Assembly: GCA_026214975.1 (NCBI GenBank)
Contig: JAOBSW010000721.1
Location: 26,092 to 90,091, forward strand
Reading direction: 5' to 3'
DNA from: Gentiana macrophylla
Lineage: Eukaryota > Streptophyta > Magnoliopsida > Gentianales > Gentianaceae
DNA length: 64,000 bases
Part shown: positions 43,184 to 55,205 of the stretch, one piece after another
Position numbering within the stretch: position 1 is the first letter of the stretch
Layout of the letters: each line of letters opens with the position of its first letter
The notes under the pieces: generated by a model
Seen by the model: only the letters and a program-made list of their open reading frames with translations
What the model was told of the DNA's origin: nothing
Database searches by the model: none
Position numbers and translations under genes: made by a program

Positions 43184-45200
43184 TTGATCGTCCTCGAGCA
43201 AAAATAAGCGGTAATAAAAGATAATATAATTTTCAGATTATAATTTATATTGTCAATATTATAAATATATTATCTATCTTAATTTAAAATCTTAAGAAGG
43301 CAGAAAGAGTATATAAATGAAATAACTTAAGCATTAAATATTATTTAGATAAAATTATATATGTAATACTTAAGAAGTATAAATAAAATTTGAAATTATT
43401 TTTAATCGCAACTATTATGAAATTACGGAATCGGAAACTCGGTAGGAGGTAGTTGACAAAAATGGCTTATAAAGTTTAGGTTCAAGATGTTGGTTAATCG
43501 GAAAAAGGAAATCAAAAAGAGAAGAAGCAAAGTAAATAAATCATACATCTTTATATTTTTGGAAAAAAACATAATCTCGATTTAATAGCATCTTTTTTTT
43601 TTTTTTTTTTTTTTACTTAGATTAAGAACTTAAAAGCGTGAGTGTGTGTAGAAAATCAAACTTACAGGCATTGCTTCATCAAGATTGATCGGAGTACTAC
43701 TCTTTCGATCGAAAATTACAAGTCGGTTTCCTTAAACTTGTAATAATTCAGATCTTATGATTCAACTTTTCCTCTTTCATTTTATCTTGTGCCTTCATTC
43801 CCAAGCAATAGGACATTTTCGTGATAATACCCTATTTGGACTACTTATCATCGAGGCAATCGGGAGCTTAATTACCTCGTAGTGATATAGGACATTTCGT
43901 GATAATACCTACTACTCACTCCAATCATTGGTAGCTACAACCGATTTGTTATTTTTATTTTTAAGTTGTTAATCACGAGATAAGGAAGATACGATATTTG
44001 ATTAATTACATTGTAAATATGGTGCTTCGTTCTTAATTCTTTTATAGAATATTAATATATCGAACTTATTACCAAAATCGGCTATGTTGCAAGTGTCATG
44101 AGGTAAGATCGAATATACTACTACTTATCTAATCTTTCCAATCTCGGCATATACCAAAATTTAACTTTTATGTCTCCATCTCTTTTTATAAAATGCGTAT
44201 AAACTTGCGGTATTTCAAGGAAATGTAGACCAAAATAGCTAAAGCTCGGTTATTTAATCACAATTGACATTTTTGGTGAGGTCTTGATCACTCTAATCAA
44301 AGTGAGGTAGGTTATTTGGCTATAGTTATATTTTTGTGGTGCCAAAAATCAATAAACTTAATCCAATTCCAAACTCATAATTCATATTGACAATGATTCT
44401 AAAAATTTTACTTATAAATATCAACATACTTATATAATTTTATAAAAACAATATCTACTATTAATTACTCAATTATATAAACTTAAAATCTTATTAAAAT
44501 CTAAATTAGATATATAATATAATTATTATTTTTGACTATTTTTCGAAAATTTTAATGAAATTTTAATGAATTTTCTAACCTAACTCTACTCCCCACTTAC
44601 GAAGTGGCATCGTCCCGATGTTCGATAAGTAGTAAAAAAGTAGGTTCGAAAATAAAATTAAAATTATCTATTAACGTTATTTTTCTGATTTTGTTTTAGC
44701 GTATACTAATTATATCATTAAATAAAAAACAAACAACTTAAAAAACTAAGACATATATATTAAACAAGATACATTATTATAAACTTAAAAAGAAAAACAT
44801 AACTTAACTAAATTAACTCCAAACTTAATTTTAAGCAACTTATTAAAACTTAAATAACACCAACAAACAACTCTACATATAGTAGGCGAACAACCCGGTG
44901 TATCAACGGTAGCAAACCAAACCGACTATCTCTACAGGCGGAAAAATTTCATCCGTCTCCATCTCTTCTACTCCATTCAAAAGAATACACAAGCGAGATC
45001 ATCCATGAATTGGGCATAGGTTTCCCTTACTACCTCTGCGTGATCATAAACCCCAACATTGTCCTTTGAATCAATATACCCCGATCAACAAATACACGAA
45101 TGCCAAAGCAAAAAGTAGAAGCATTTCATTCTCGGTCAAACTTCCAAAATCCCAGGTGGGATAAACTCGAAATTTATAAAATGCTTACGCGCTTTAGATC
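43184..45200 (-). other. 3' noncoding region of element 2, with a second polypurine-like tract
   Basis: No open gene. A T run at 43591-43613, a local repeat of the GGACATTTTCGTGATAATAC type (about 43812 and 43887), and the internal polypurine-like block at 44584-44617. Much of it aligns with 60550-62141 of element 1, so it is a conserved part of the family. Confidence 0.6.
44584..44617 (-). promoter_or_regulatory. Internal polypurine-like tract (element 2)
   Basis: In element direction: GGGACGATGCCACTTCG followed by TAAGTGGGGAGTAGAG. This repeats both the GGACGAT lead-in and the AAGTGGGGAGTA core of the true tract 1.4 kb downstream. Element 1 has the counterpart at 60745-60777. Confidence 0.55.
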
Positions 45201-45695
45201 TTGAGTAGAGCTCGTTTTGACATGTCGTGATTTGTATCAAAAAGCGAGAGCAGACATTGGAGCGACTCGTGTACTTTATTCAAATGATTAGAAGGATTTT
45301 GTAGTCCCAATTGCATTTCAAAATGTGGCATAAATAAGCTGGTGGAATTTCAAAAATTTGGTTTATAATAGATGAAGAGAGGAGCGACCACTCCTCTTAC
45401 TAGAACAATCTGAGTGATATCAATCATAGGTGTCGTCATAAGCGAGAATAAAATTCTCGCACTATTGAGACATTTACCCGTCCTCTCGGTGTCTTGACAA
45501 ATTTTTTCCAACCAAAACTTGAATGATAGTTTTCCCCATTGATCAAGCTTATCTAAATTTAAACCTTTCTCCATTAGGATTGGAGAATTTGCAAAATGAT
45601 AATGTAAAATGGTATTCGTTGGAAGCTTGAGATTCGGATGATCCGGTGTATCGAGGCTCGTAAGAATTAACCGACGGTGAAGAGTGGTTCGACAT
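45200..45695 (-). pseudogene. Third ORF downstream of the env-position gene (element 2)
   Basis: In element direction a start MSNHSSPS (about 45692) matches MSNRSSPR of element 1. The frame soon breaks and continues as MEKGLNLDKLDQWGKLSFKF, then WLEKICQDTERTGKC, to 45350. Following sequence includes IPPAYLCHILKCNW-like residues. It resembles the style of the plant transposon protein family, but I cannot assign a domain. Confidence 0.45.
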
Positions 45696-45770
45696 TTAAA
45701 ATTATAAAAACAAAAGAAGGAAAGTTGAAGGCAGTGAAAAGATGAGCAATGGTTTGCCTCTCCTTTACTT

Positions 45771-45881
45771 CCTTAAATAGAAAAAAAAACAAAAACTTAC
45801 GTGTGTGCATTAGGCGGACTCAAAAATGGCTCGGCCTTGTGTTCTTCACGGCCCGGTCCGAGAAGCTGCCGGCTCGGTCGG
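45771..45881 (-). promoter_or_regulatory. Internal palindrome doublet B with TATA-like box (element 2)
   Basis: CGGCCCGGTCCG (45849-45860) and CGGCTCGGTCGG (45870-45881), starts 21 bp apart. About 68 bp further in element direction is CTATTTAAGG (45780-45771), and then the MSNHSSP start codon. Element 1 shows the same order at 59435-59674. Confidence 0.5.
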
Positions 45882-46229
45882 CCTCATCTTCCTTTTTCTT
45901 GAGGGGACAGAGGTAAAAGACAACGAGTTTTGTTTTTTACTTCACGTGTGAAATTTTGGTGATCTTTTGAAGCAACTTGATTTTGGTTAATTGATTTTAT
46001 TCTGACGGATAAAGCGACACATTATATTTTTGAAAGCGACTTAATACAAAAATTATTTTTAAGTTTTTATAGTTTTATGAAAATGAAACCGATTTAAAAT
46101 ACAAACTAAATTTTTATAAAGCATTGATAAAATCAAACTAAGCGAAAAATGAAAACAAACCAATAGTTAAATGACAAAAGTCGAATGCAATGAAATGTGT
46201 AGTAAACATGTTTAATCAATCATTAAAAT

Positions 46230-47682
46230 TCAATCTTCATCATAGTCTTCCTCCGGATCAACTTGAAAACTTCGAACTCGGAAGCATTGAGAAGGCGATG
46301 CAGCTGTAGTCGTGGTCTGGCCCGAACTATCAAGACCCATCAAACTCATGCCCGGTCGTGACATGTGCAAACTCGGTGAATCCTCCCCAACTCGACATCT
46401 ACGGTCTCTGAACACACTGTCGAAACTACACTTGTCCCACTAGATTGGCTTCCAAAAGGATATGACGATGGATGAAAGCTCGGCGGTGGTGGAATAGATG
46501 TTTCCCAACGTGGTAAGGTATAAAGCGGTGACAAGGTGGATAGGCGGGATCATCAAAAGTAGGATTCTGAAGCAGCTGCTCGTTCCTTCTTAAACCTCTA
46601 CGAATATCATCACACCTTTGCCTAGTACTCTCTCGTGAATAAAGCCACATTGGCTTGACCACGTGCAACATCTCATCACTAAAGATTGAAACATGTCATA
46701 TGTGATAGTGTTGGAGAAAGGAGTTTGTTGAGGTGACTAGAAAAAGATGGAAAGAAGAAGATGTAAAAGCGGTGGGGTGCATTTGAGTTTGGCGTCTTCT
46801 AAGCAAAAAACTAATACTACCATCGGAAGACTAGTCAAACTAGGTCAATCAGATTCCCATGACCGAGAGATAACTTGTCATTAGGCGGGAATGGTACTCC
46901 CAACCTCGACATAAATCGAGAGATAAAACAAAGGAAGTCTGAGATGACTCCACAGTGCAGCGATGACAATACTCTCAAAAATTCTTTTAAACATGACTTT
47001 TCCAACATCCACTCTAACATCATTTACCATTGCCCAAGCGATACAAACATCTTCCTTTCCAAAAGCGGTATGTTTACTAGAAGGATAGAGATTATGGCTA
47101 ATAAATCTTTTAATTGCCCTCAAACCTCAAAAGCAGTTCCGTAATTAAACCGATTTTCAACCCACACATGGTCGGGTCAAAAGCGATCACAGGCTCTCAG
47201 GCGATCTGCTCAAAACTAGCGAGGATCATCTAAATTATAAACTACCTGTAATCCTCCTCATCGGGAAAAACCTCAACTCTAAGATTGCATTAATGGCGGG
47301 CGGGGTTAAAAGGAATATTTACGGCTCGTAAAGTGCAGTTTACATTGAGTAAGGCATTCTTACGACAAAGTAGATAAAACCGAATAAAACTAAACTACTA
47401 TAGTCGTGTTAATCTCCCTTCCTTACATTTGCTAAATCTAACCATGGCGCCTTAAAGATATTCTTAACCATCACCTAAGTCATCCAAGTCTAATCCTTTT
47501 CAACGAGAACATCACACTTACTATAAATTTTCAGTATCGCTTTCTTAGCCAGGTGATGCGGTTTTTTTCAAAACTTACGGCTTCCTCCTCGAGGTGATAA
47601 AATTCTGTGCCTCGACGGGAGTTGAAATTGGAATTTTGATTTTCTCTTTTAGAGACTACAGTACTCATTTCGACCATTCTAC
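46230..47682 (-). pseudogene. Env-position plant transposon protein (PF20167-like), element 2
   Basis: Starts at about 47680 (MVEMSTVVSKRE) right after a splice acceptor (ATATCGTAG). SFEKNRITWLRK matches element 1. The central block AIKRFISHNLYPSSKH and VCIAWAMVNDVRVDVG (47123-47000) is the hallmark of the putative plant transposon protein family found in Athila-lineage elements. The C-terminus MSLMGLDSSG and an acidic DPEEDYDED end (46232) also match. Several frame breaks. The role of this family is not established. Confidence 0.7.
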
Positions 47683-48060
47683 GATATTGGTAATGCCAAT
47701 CAACAACAAAAGCAACAACAAAAACAACAAAAAATAAAAATGTCACAACACACTCAAAAATCAAAGCAGTTGAAATTAATCTAAAAATTTATGAAAAATA
47801 CGAAATTGACAACTAAATAAACTAAATTATACCTTATAGTGTAGAAAGCGTTGAAAAGTAGGCCGGAAAAGTTGAAAAGTCGCCGGAATAAATGGAGCTT
47901 GTTTTTGACCCTTTTGAATTTTCAATTTGTGTTGAAGAGAGGAGATGATAATGAGAAGAAATTAAGTAATGGTGTAGTGTGAGATGAAGTTTTGTTGAAG
48001 AAAAGTGAAAAATTTACGTAATGGTGGGGTTTGGTGTTTTAAGGTATTTGTAAAGAAAAA
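47683..48060 (-). other. Leader and 5' untranslated intron of the env-position gene (element 2)
   Basis: Pyrimidine-rich leader; a donor (ACTATAAG|GTATAA, about 47833) and an acceptor (ATATCGTAG, at the ATG) bracket a roughly 150-bp T-rich intron. The same donor and acceptor contexts appear in element 1. Confidence 0.55.
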
Positions 48061-48115
48061 ATTAGGGAAGAAGAAGAAGAAAAAGAGGTCCCCGTCTTTT
48101 TTATGATTTTTCGAC

Positions 48116-48147
48116 CCGGACGGTCGGAGTTAAGGCGGATCGGTCCG
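48116..48147 (-). promoter_or_regulatory. Internal palindrome doublet A (element 2)
   Basis: CCGGACGGTCGG (48116-48127) and CGGATCGGTCCG (48136-48147), starts 20 bp apart. It is followed in element direction by an ATAAAAAAG box and a CTTCTTCTTC leader. It occupies the position of 40881-40912 in element 1. Confidence 0.5.
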
Positions 48148-48539
48148 TGAACAAATTTTCTATTTTTCGATTTTTATGATTTTTGAATAAAACTTATACA
48201 AATTCTAATAAAACTTAATTAAAGTCTTAAAAATAAGTTTATAAAATTTTCTTAAAATAAAATTTTAAGGAACTTTTATAATTTTATAACAATTTCTAAA
48301 AATTTAATAAAATCTTTATAACACTTTAATAAAAGCTCATAAAAATTTAATAAATTTATATCAACTTTTATAAAGCGTTTAAACTAAAAAAAAACAACTT
48401 TTATAAAACTTTTATAAAACTCCTCAAATTTTCATAAAGATCAATTATAAAATTCTCAGAAGTTATCGAAAATTTTATAAAATAAAATAAAATAAAGACT
48501 CGAAACTTAAGGGGTTCACGACTCTTGATTTAAATCTTC

Positions 48540-48900
48540 CAAAGTTACGATATAGCGCTCGATCAACCTAACTCTAAAAGCGAGGCATTTGAATTATCTC
48601 TCGGAATTCCATCGGGATTTTAGGATAACCACCTGTCGTTCCCTTCCTAACAATATTCAAACACTCATCACAGGATTTGGTTGTGTTTTTCCCACAGCGT
48701 CCAACATGTTCACTTTTTTCCCAGATTACGCATCTCATTAGAAACTTTGCCCTTCTTTTTATCGCACTTCTTGATGTTCCATTACATACTTCTCTCAATC
48801 GATCTCTCTCAACAATTTCTTGTTTTGTTCAAAAACTAAAGCCACATAGAAAAAGCGACATCTTTATCAAGGCCTAATTTCAAAAGTAAAATAAAAACTC
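48540..48900 (-). pseudogene. Small Cys/His ORF, damaged copy (element 2)
   Basis: KRRAKFLMRC, EKSEHVGRCGK and TTKSCDECLNI align with the intact ORF at 40357-40746. Here the second zinc-ligand Cys reads Trp (C-x2-W), and stops follow MPRF. The segment upstream (ELVERDRLREV-like) is in another frame. Confidence 0.7.
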
Positions 48901-49089
48901 TATTCTATCTAAAAAAGACATCCAGTTCTTTTACGTCTATCGGTAAAAGGCGAAAAAGTTTAAACATAAAAATACAAAAATAAAGTAAAGATAGATAGCT
49001 TTGGTATTTTGGTGATTCGGTTTCTCTGTTTTCAATTTTTGATTTTACTGCTTTTCGGTTTGTCGGGGATCAATCGGTAGCATTATTTC

Positions 49090-50400
49090 TTCTTCGGTGT
49101 GATTCCTTCTCCTCACACAAATAACTTTACTCTGTGTCCATTGGCTATAAAAGTTGTATTTCCATCAGTTAGTCCAGCGGCTCAGAGTTTTGTAAACCCG
49201 TGTTACTTTAAATGGACTGTCCATCTTGATTTAAGCTTACACGGAAACAACTTTAAGCGTGAATTGTACAAAAGCACTTTCGATCACCTACATGGAACTC
49301 ACGCTTTAAGATTCTCTTATCATGGAAAGACCGTGCGTTCTTGTAGATTCAGCGTTTTCATAAGAATCGAGGCGAAATTCTTCTAGTTACATCAATTGAA
49401 GCAATCTATGATCACCGGCTTGACCTTAGGATCGAAATTTAGAAATCTAATAGCCCAGAAGGCTCGGTGTTCTAACTCAAGTTGGGAGATGACATGACTT
49501 ACCAAAGACTAGCTTATAGGAGAACAACCAATTGGTGTTTTAAAAGGCATTGCATGCGCCCATGCGCATCATCTAATTTAATTGCCGAGTTTTTACGATT
49601 TGAATCAAGCTGTTTTTTCTACGATTCTTTTAATCTCTCTATTTGACACCTCTGCACGACCCTTTGGTTTGCGGATGATAGAGGCGTTCTAGTTTATGTG
49701 TTACACCATATTTCTCAACTAACTTAGTAAATGGTCTATTACAAAAGTGTGAACCTCTATCGCTAATGATCGCCCTCGGAATGCCATATCTAGTGAATAT
49801 GTTCTTTTTAAGGAATCGTATGACAACCTTGGTATCATTAGTGGGAAGAGCTTGAAACTTCTACCCATTTTGAAACATAATCTACCATTACAAGAATAAA
49901 TCTTTTTCCAAGCGATATAGGAAAAGGTCCGTGAAATCTATACCCCAAACATCAAATAACTCACATTCTAAAATAGGTTGCATAGGCATTTCATGTTTTT
50001 AGATACATTTCCCCATTTTGACAAGATTCACAAGAATTAACATATTTATAAGCATCTTTATATAGTGTAGGCCAATAAAAACCACATTGTAAAACTTTAA
50101 AAGCGATTTTCCATCCTCCATGATGACCTCTCGCCTCACGATCATGACAAAAGCGATAAAATACTTAAAATTTCATTATCAGGCACACATTTACGATTAT
50201 CCCATCCGAACATTTACGGAAAGGTGCAGTTCCTCCCAGTAATAAAATTTCAAGTCGTAAAAGAATTTCTTTTACATTTGCCAAGTCAATGAGACGGAAT
50301 ATAATCACGAGTTAAGTAATTAATGATATCTCCAAACCAAGGTGAGATTTCCTTAGAAGAATTCTATTTTTAATAATTGCATGGTTGAAGGAGTATCTAT
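49090..50400 (-). pseudogene. Integrase of element 2
   Basis: Minus-strand counterpart of 38930-40190: zinc-finger residues at about 50150-50010, the WGIDF block near 49955, ISDRGSHFCN near 49755, YHPQ near 49675, and the SRWTVHLK/GPF-like C-terminal block near 49215. Frame breaks fall at different places from those in element 1. Confidence 0.75.
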
Positions 50401-50499
50401 TCTAAATAGTTGTTCATCGAGGAAATGAATCTTTAATTTCATTCCTATCTCTTCCTCGATCTCCATTCTACTTAGATGATCTGCTACTACATTTTCACT

Positions 50500-50985
50500 T
50501 CCTTTTTATCTTTAATTTCAATATCAAATTCTTGAAGTAGGAGTATCCATCTAAGAAGGCGTGGTTTCGCATCCTTCTTACTCATTAAATACTTGGTGAA
50601 TAGTGCGTGTAGACTATTACCTTAGAACCAACAATATAAGATCGAACTTATCTAAGGCAAAATTACGATATGAGTTCCTTTTAGCGTAGTTGCATAATTA
50701 AGGTGAAATTTGCGTTTAATGTATGGGATGCATAGTAAATAGCTTTGAGAATTTTGTTATACCTTTGACCTAAAAGCAGCTCCTACCAATTTAAATCGCT
50801 AGCATCACATAATCTCAAAGGTAAATTCGATCTGGTGCTACCAATCTTGAGTGCGATAATCAACTTAAGCTTCGAGGTCTTAAATGCTTCCATACATTTA
50901 CTATCAAAGTTAAAAGGTACTTCTTTTTCAAGCAAATGACTTAGAGGTTTTGATATCTTTGAAAAATCTGCAATAAATCTCTATA
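50500..50985 (-). pseudogene. RNase H of element 2
   Basis: DASDLxWxxA-like residues near 50800, an AIYYASHTLNA segment near 50730, [13 protein letters not shown] near 50640 and [16 protein letters not shown] near 50530 run in the expected order. Confidence 0.7.
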
Positions 50986-51900
50986 AAATCCTGCATGTCA
51001 AGAAATCCTCTTAGAGTCCTTAGATTAAGCGGTGGCGGTAATTTTTCAATCACCTCGACTTTAGCTTTATCAACTTCAATTCTATTTGAGAGATTCTATG
51101 ACCTAAAACAATTCCTTACGATACCATTAAATGACATTTTTCCCAGTTTAGAACTAAATTGGTATCCTCATAGCGTTGTAAAACTTTTTCTAAGTCACGA
51201 CAAACATTTACCAAAAGAATCTCCATAAACACTAAAGTCGTCCATAAAAATTTCTAAGAATTTCTCAACCATATCAGGAAAATATAGACATCATACATCT
51301 TTGAAGCGTGGCGGGAGCATTACATAAACCAAGCGGCATTCTTTTATACGCAAAAGTTCCATAAGGACAAGTGAAAGTAGTCTTTTCCTATCTCTCTTTG
51401 CAATGAAAATCGTAAATAACTTTGAATAACCATCTAAGAAGCGATAATACTTATGACCACTTAAGCGTTCCAACATTTGAACTATGAATGGAGGCGGATG
51501 ATGATCTTTCTTAGTATGATCATTTAGTTTTCTAAAGTCAATGCACATTCGATAACACCTGTAATTTCTCTTGTTGGAATCCATTCATTCTTATCATTCT
51601 CTTTCCTTTGTGAAACCTCCTTTCTTTGGTACAACTTGAGTTGGACTCACCCATTCACTATCGATATAGGAAAGATTATTCCCATTTCTAATAGCTTAAT
51701 GACCTCTTTCTTAACGATTAGCTGTAAATTCGGGTTGAAGCGGCGTTGTGGTTGAATACAAGGTTTAGCATCTTCTTTCAAAATTATCTTATGAACACAA
51801 ATCTCGGGCTAATACCTCGAATATAAACATTGTCCATCCATCCAAAAGCTTTCTTATGCTTTCTTATCATTCTTATTAATTGATCTTCTTCTTTGCTTTC
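50986..51900 (-). pseudogene. Reverse transcriptase of element 2
   Basis: IQPQRRFNPNLQLIV near 51750 (no stop, unlike element 1), VKKEV and PISDSEW, then YRMCIDFRKLNDHTKKDHHP (about 51555), MLERLSGHKYYRFLDGYS, a catalytic FMDDFSVYG-like segment near 51245, and the LRxFLxxAGFYR region near 50990. Confidence 0.8.
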
Positions 51901-52189
51901 AGTTAAAGTTGATGAAATAATAATCGGTAATAGATTATCGAGTTTCTAGAAAAGCATATTTGATTTAAAGGTAATGGTTTCAATTCAGATTCTTGGTGGA
52001 TCTTTATTGATGATTTAGGCCCTGGTCCTTCTAGTTCTAACTCCAAATACTTATGCCATGGTGGCTTAAAAGTAAAACTTCCTTTATCTAGAGAAAGGAT
52101 TATCTCTTTCATTTCAATGTCTTCCTCATCTTCTTTATAGATGAAGCGAGTTAAGCATTCTTTAATCTGTCTTCAAAAGTTGGTAGCGA

Positions 52190-52940
52190 TTATCATAGAA
52201 GGCAGAATGAATATCTTACATAAAGAACATGATTACGGTGATGTATATGGATGGATTCATAGCTTTGAAAATATTGAAAGCAACTTCATCTTCATTGACT
52301 CTCAAAATTAACTCTCCTTTATGAACATCGATTAAAGTTCTTCTGTAGCTAGAAATGGGCGACCTAGAATAAGAAGGCGTGAATATCCTTCTTCCATTTC
52401 CATAACTACAAAATCTCTTTGGAAAATAGAATTTGTCTACTTTAACGAGTACATCTTTAATCATTCCTTTAGGGTACTTAATCGATCTATACGCCATTTG
52501 CGAGTCATTTCGATCTTAGTAAGCTTTCTATGCCTAGCTTTTATAATCCTCATAAGACATGAGATTTATACTAGCTCAAGATCACATAAGACCTTCTTAA
52601 GCAGAAATCCTCCAATTTCACATGGAATCGTAAAACTTCGGGATCTTTCGAGTTTAGGTGGTAACTTATCTTTGAGAGTGCAGAACATTCTTCATTTAGG
52701 CATATATTCTCATATTCCTCTAATTTTTTCTTATTTGATAGTATTTCTTTGAGAGAAATTTTCCATAAGCGGTATATTAATCAGAGCTTCAATAACGGGG
52801 ATATTAACATGAAGATGACGAAAAGTATCAAGGAAGCGAGCATACTTCTTATCGGTTTTGCCTTTTGATTTGATCTTTAGGAGGGTAAGGTAAAGATTCT
52901 AAATCTATAACCTTTGGCTCCTTAGTCAATTTCTCTTTTC
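52190..52940 (-). pseudogene. Aspartic protease of element 2
   Basis: RSIKYPKGMIKDVLVKVDKF (52490-52430) and the following GRPFLA/TLIDVHKGELILRVNEDEV block (about 52360-52290) match the plant gypsy protease C-terminal region. The active-site segment lies near 52580. Confidence 0.75.
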
Positions 52941-52999
52941 CTTTTCCTTAAACCTTTGAGTATTACTTAGTCGCCATGTTTGAGTTCTTGAATTTTTCC

Positions 53000-54900
53000 T
53001 TTAAATTGTTCCACTGAATCAATCTCTACTTATAATTTTTCGGTTCTTCTGTTTCTTATTTATTCTAACATGTTCCTTGAATAAATTCCTTAAATCTTTA
53101 TCCATAGGGTCTTTCAAAATCCTAGGGATTTTTACCCAATTTTCACCTTCATTTTCGGGTTCCAAACTTCTATTCCTTTTCAGAAATTATCTATAATTTC
53201 TTCTTCCTAAATCAGTGAATTCAATTTCATCTTTAGTTTCATCATTCTTTCCATCTAAATCATTTTCTACTTCATTATTCCCGAAGTTTTCTACTCCATT
53301 GCTGCCCACTTGAGCTTCCTACTTCTCGTAACTACAACATTTACCTCTCTTGGGTTTACATCGGTGTTGCTTGGTAATCCTCACGGAAGTCTCTTTGTTA
53401 TTACGTTCACCTTCCCTACTCAAATGATCTTCCATATTCCTCAATGAAGCTCTATTGTTCTCATTTACAGTATCATGTCCATTCATAGATGTTTTATTGT
53501 ACTCGTATCTTTAGTATTTGTACCAATAGAAGTCATCATTGTTTCCATATTCTTAGCTTGAGTAGATACTACACCCATCATATTTTCCATTAGTTTTTCC
53601 CATTTTTCAACTCCTTACGCGGGTTGAGTTGAACTACGAGTTCTTGGTATACTTTGAGTGGTATGTTGAGGATAGGATCTTGGTAATGATTGTAAATTCG
53701 ATTAGATGTATTCTCTTGATAAACTTGGTTATTATTCTATATGGAATTTGGATATGGCGGTTGTCTGGCTTACTAGGGTTTTAGGACCATCGATAAGTAG
53801 GATGATCTCTTAATAGCATTAAAGCGAGTTTGAGTATGCATTGTTCAAATTCTATCTTTCTTGAAGAAAACTCACCTCCTCTCTTGAATATCTGTTGGTT
53901 CTTCAATCCACTAATGACACATTATCATGACTTGAGTATTCATTTGGTGTACTATTTTACGAATTTTGGTTCTTATTACATTTGTAAACCATCAAATTTC
54001 TACTCAAATTCTCCAAGTGTGCTAGAACTTCCGTATTAGAGCGTACATTCTCTGCAAAAGCTACTTTTACGGTGCTAGAACCGGTTTCCCACATTCTGTT
54101 ATTTTTGGAAATCTTTTCTATAGCATCGTAAATGGCTGTTTGAGCTTCACTCATCGTCATTAACGAACCACCACGTGCATGATCTACATCTGCACGCGTG
54201 AGTCTTTTCTCAATTCTGACGAGAAGAGTTGAATTTGCATATCTAAGGAATAACCATGATCGGGACACGCTCTTAACAATTTTTAAACCTTTCCACGCAT
54301 TCCCAAGAGTTTCCTCGGATCCTTGCCTAAAGTTAGCAACCTCGACTTTTAATTCCAAATTTCGTCAGGAGTGAAATATTGTTTGAAATTGAGTTTGAAT
54401 CTCCTCCCAACTAGTAAGTGAATGATGTGGAAGAGACATAAACCAATCTCGGGCTCGTCCCTTTTAAAGAAAAAAAGGAAACATAGTCATTTCGTTAATT
54501 CACTTATGAGCACTTGACTTTTGGTTTGTATTGCACGATTCTTCAAAAGATAGAGATGATGATGTGGATCTTCATCATCCTCTCCTAGGAATTGAGCTCT
54601 TGCGTCAATTAAACCAAAAGATGAGACTTAATTTGAAATTATTCGGCTCCTTCATTAGGTAAAAGGATGGGATTATTAGTGCGGTTTCTTCTTACGGTTT
54701 GATCACGAGATAGGTCTTGGGTTTGGTGGATTATTACGATTATTACGGTTCCGATTTTGATTATTTCTATTATTATTATTATTATTATTAGGGTTAACGG
54801 GTTTTGTCCATGCCCAGAGCATGTTCCGACCACTTGTTCGGTGTTTTCATCTTGATTTGACCATTCTCGTATTTTGTTTGAAGATGATTCTTGGTGAGAT
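53000..54900 (-). pseudogene. gag of element 2
   Basis: Order in element direction: Asn/Ile-repeat region (54790-54740), the GRARDWFMSLPHHSL block near 54440, the VEVANFRQGSEETLGNAWKGLK block (about 54345-54285), the MSEAQTAIYDAIEKISKNN helix (54160-54100), VLAHLENLSRN, a Gln/Asn-rich tract, and a charged tail. Confidence 0.75.
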
Positions 54901-55180
54901 TTCACGACTAGTATGACAGCGTTTACTCTCTACTCTTAGCGCCTTTCGTAAGTGTTTATGTGGGGCTTATAAGGAGTGAGAGGGCCTTACCATACGGTCA
55001 TCAACTAACAAAAATAGAAAATAACACGAAATTGATAGTAGTAAAAATTGGTAATTTTCTAAAAGGTAACAACCAGCGAAAAATAAAATAGAAATGAGAT
55101 AAGAAAAGTGTTGACTTATTCTAGAAATTTTAAGCTAATACAAGTAGTAACCATAGACACATATAAAGAAATTAGCGGCG

Positions 55181-55199
55181 TTCCCGGACAGCGGCGCCA
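55181..55199 (-). other. Primer-binding site of element 2
   Basis: TGGCGCCGCTGTCCGGGAA in element direction, six bases after the 5' LTR. It differs at three positions from the perfect tRNA-Asp site of element 1. Confidence 0.75.
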
Positions 55200-55205
55200 A
55201 AATCT

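Noticed and set aside
46875..47144. An 89-residue plus-strand ORF
   Set aside because: Antisense to the conserved central block of the env-position protein of element 2.
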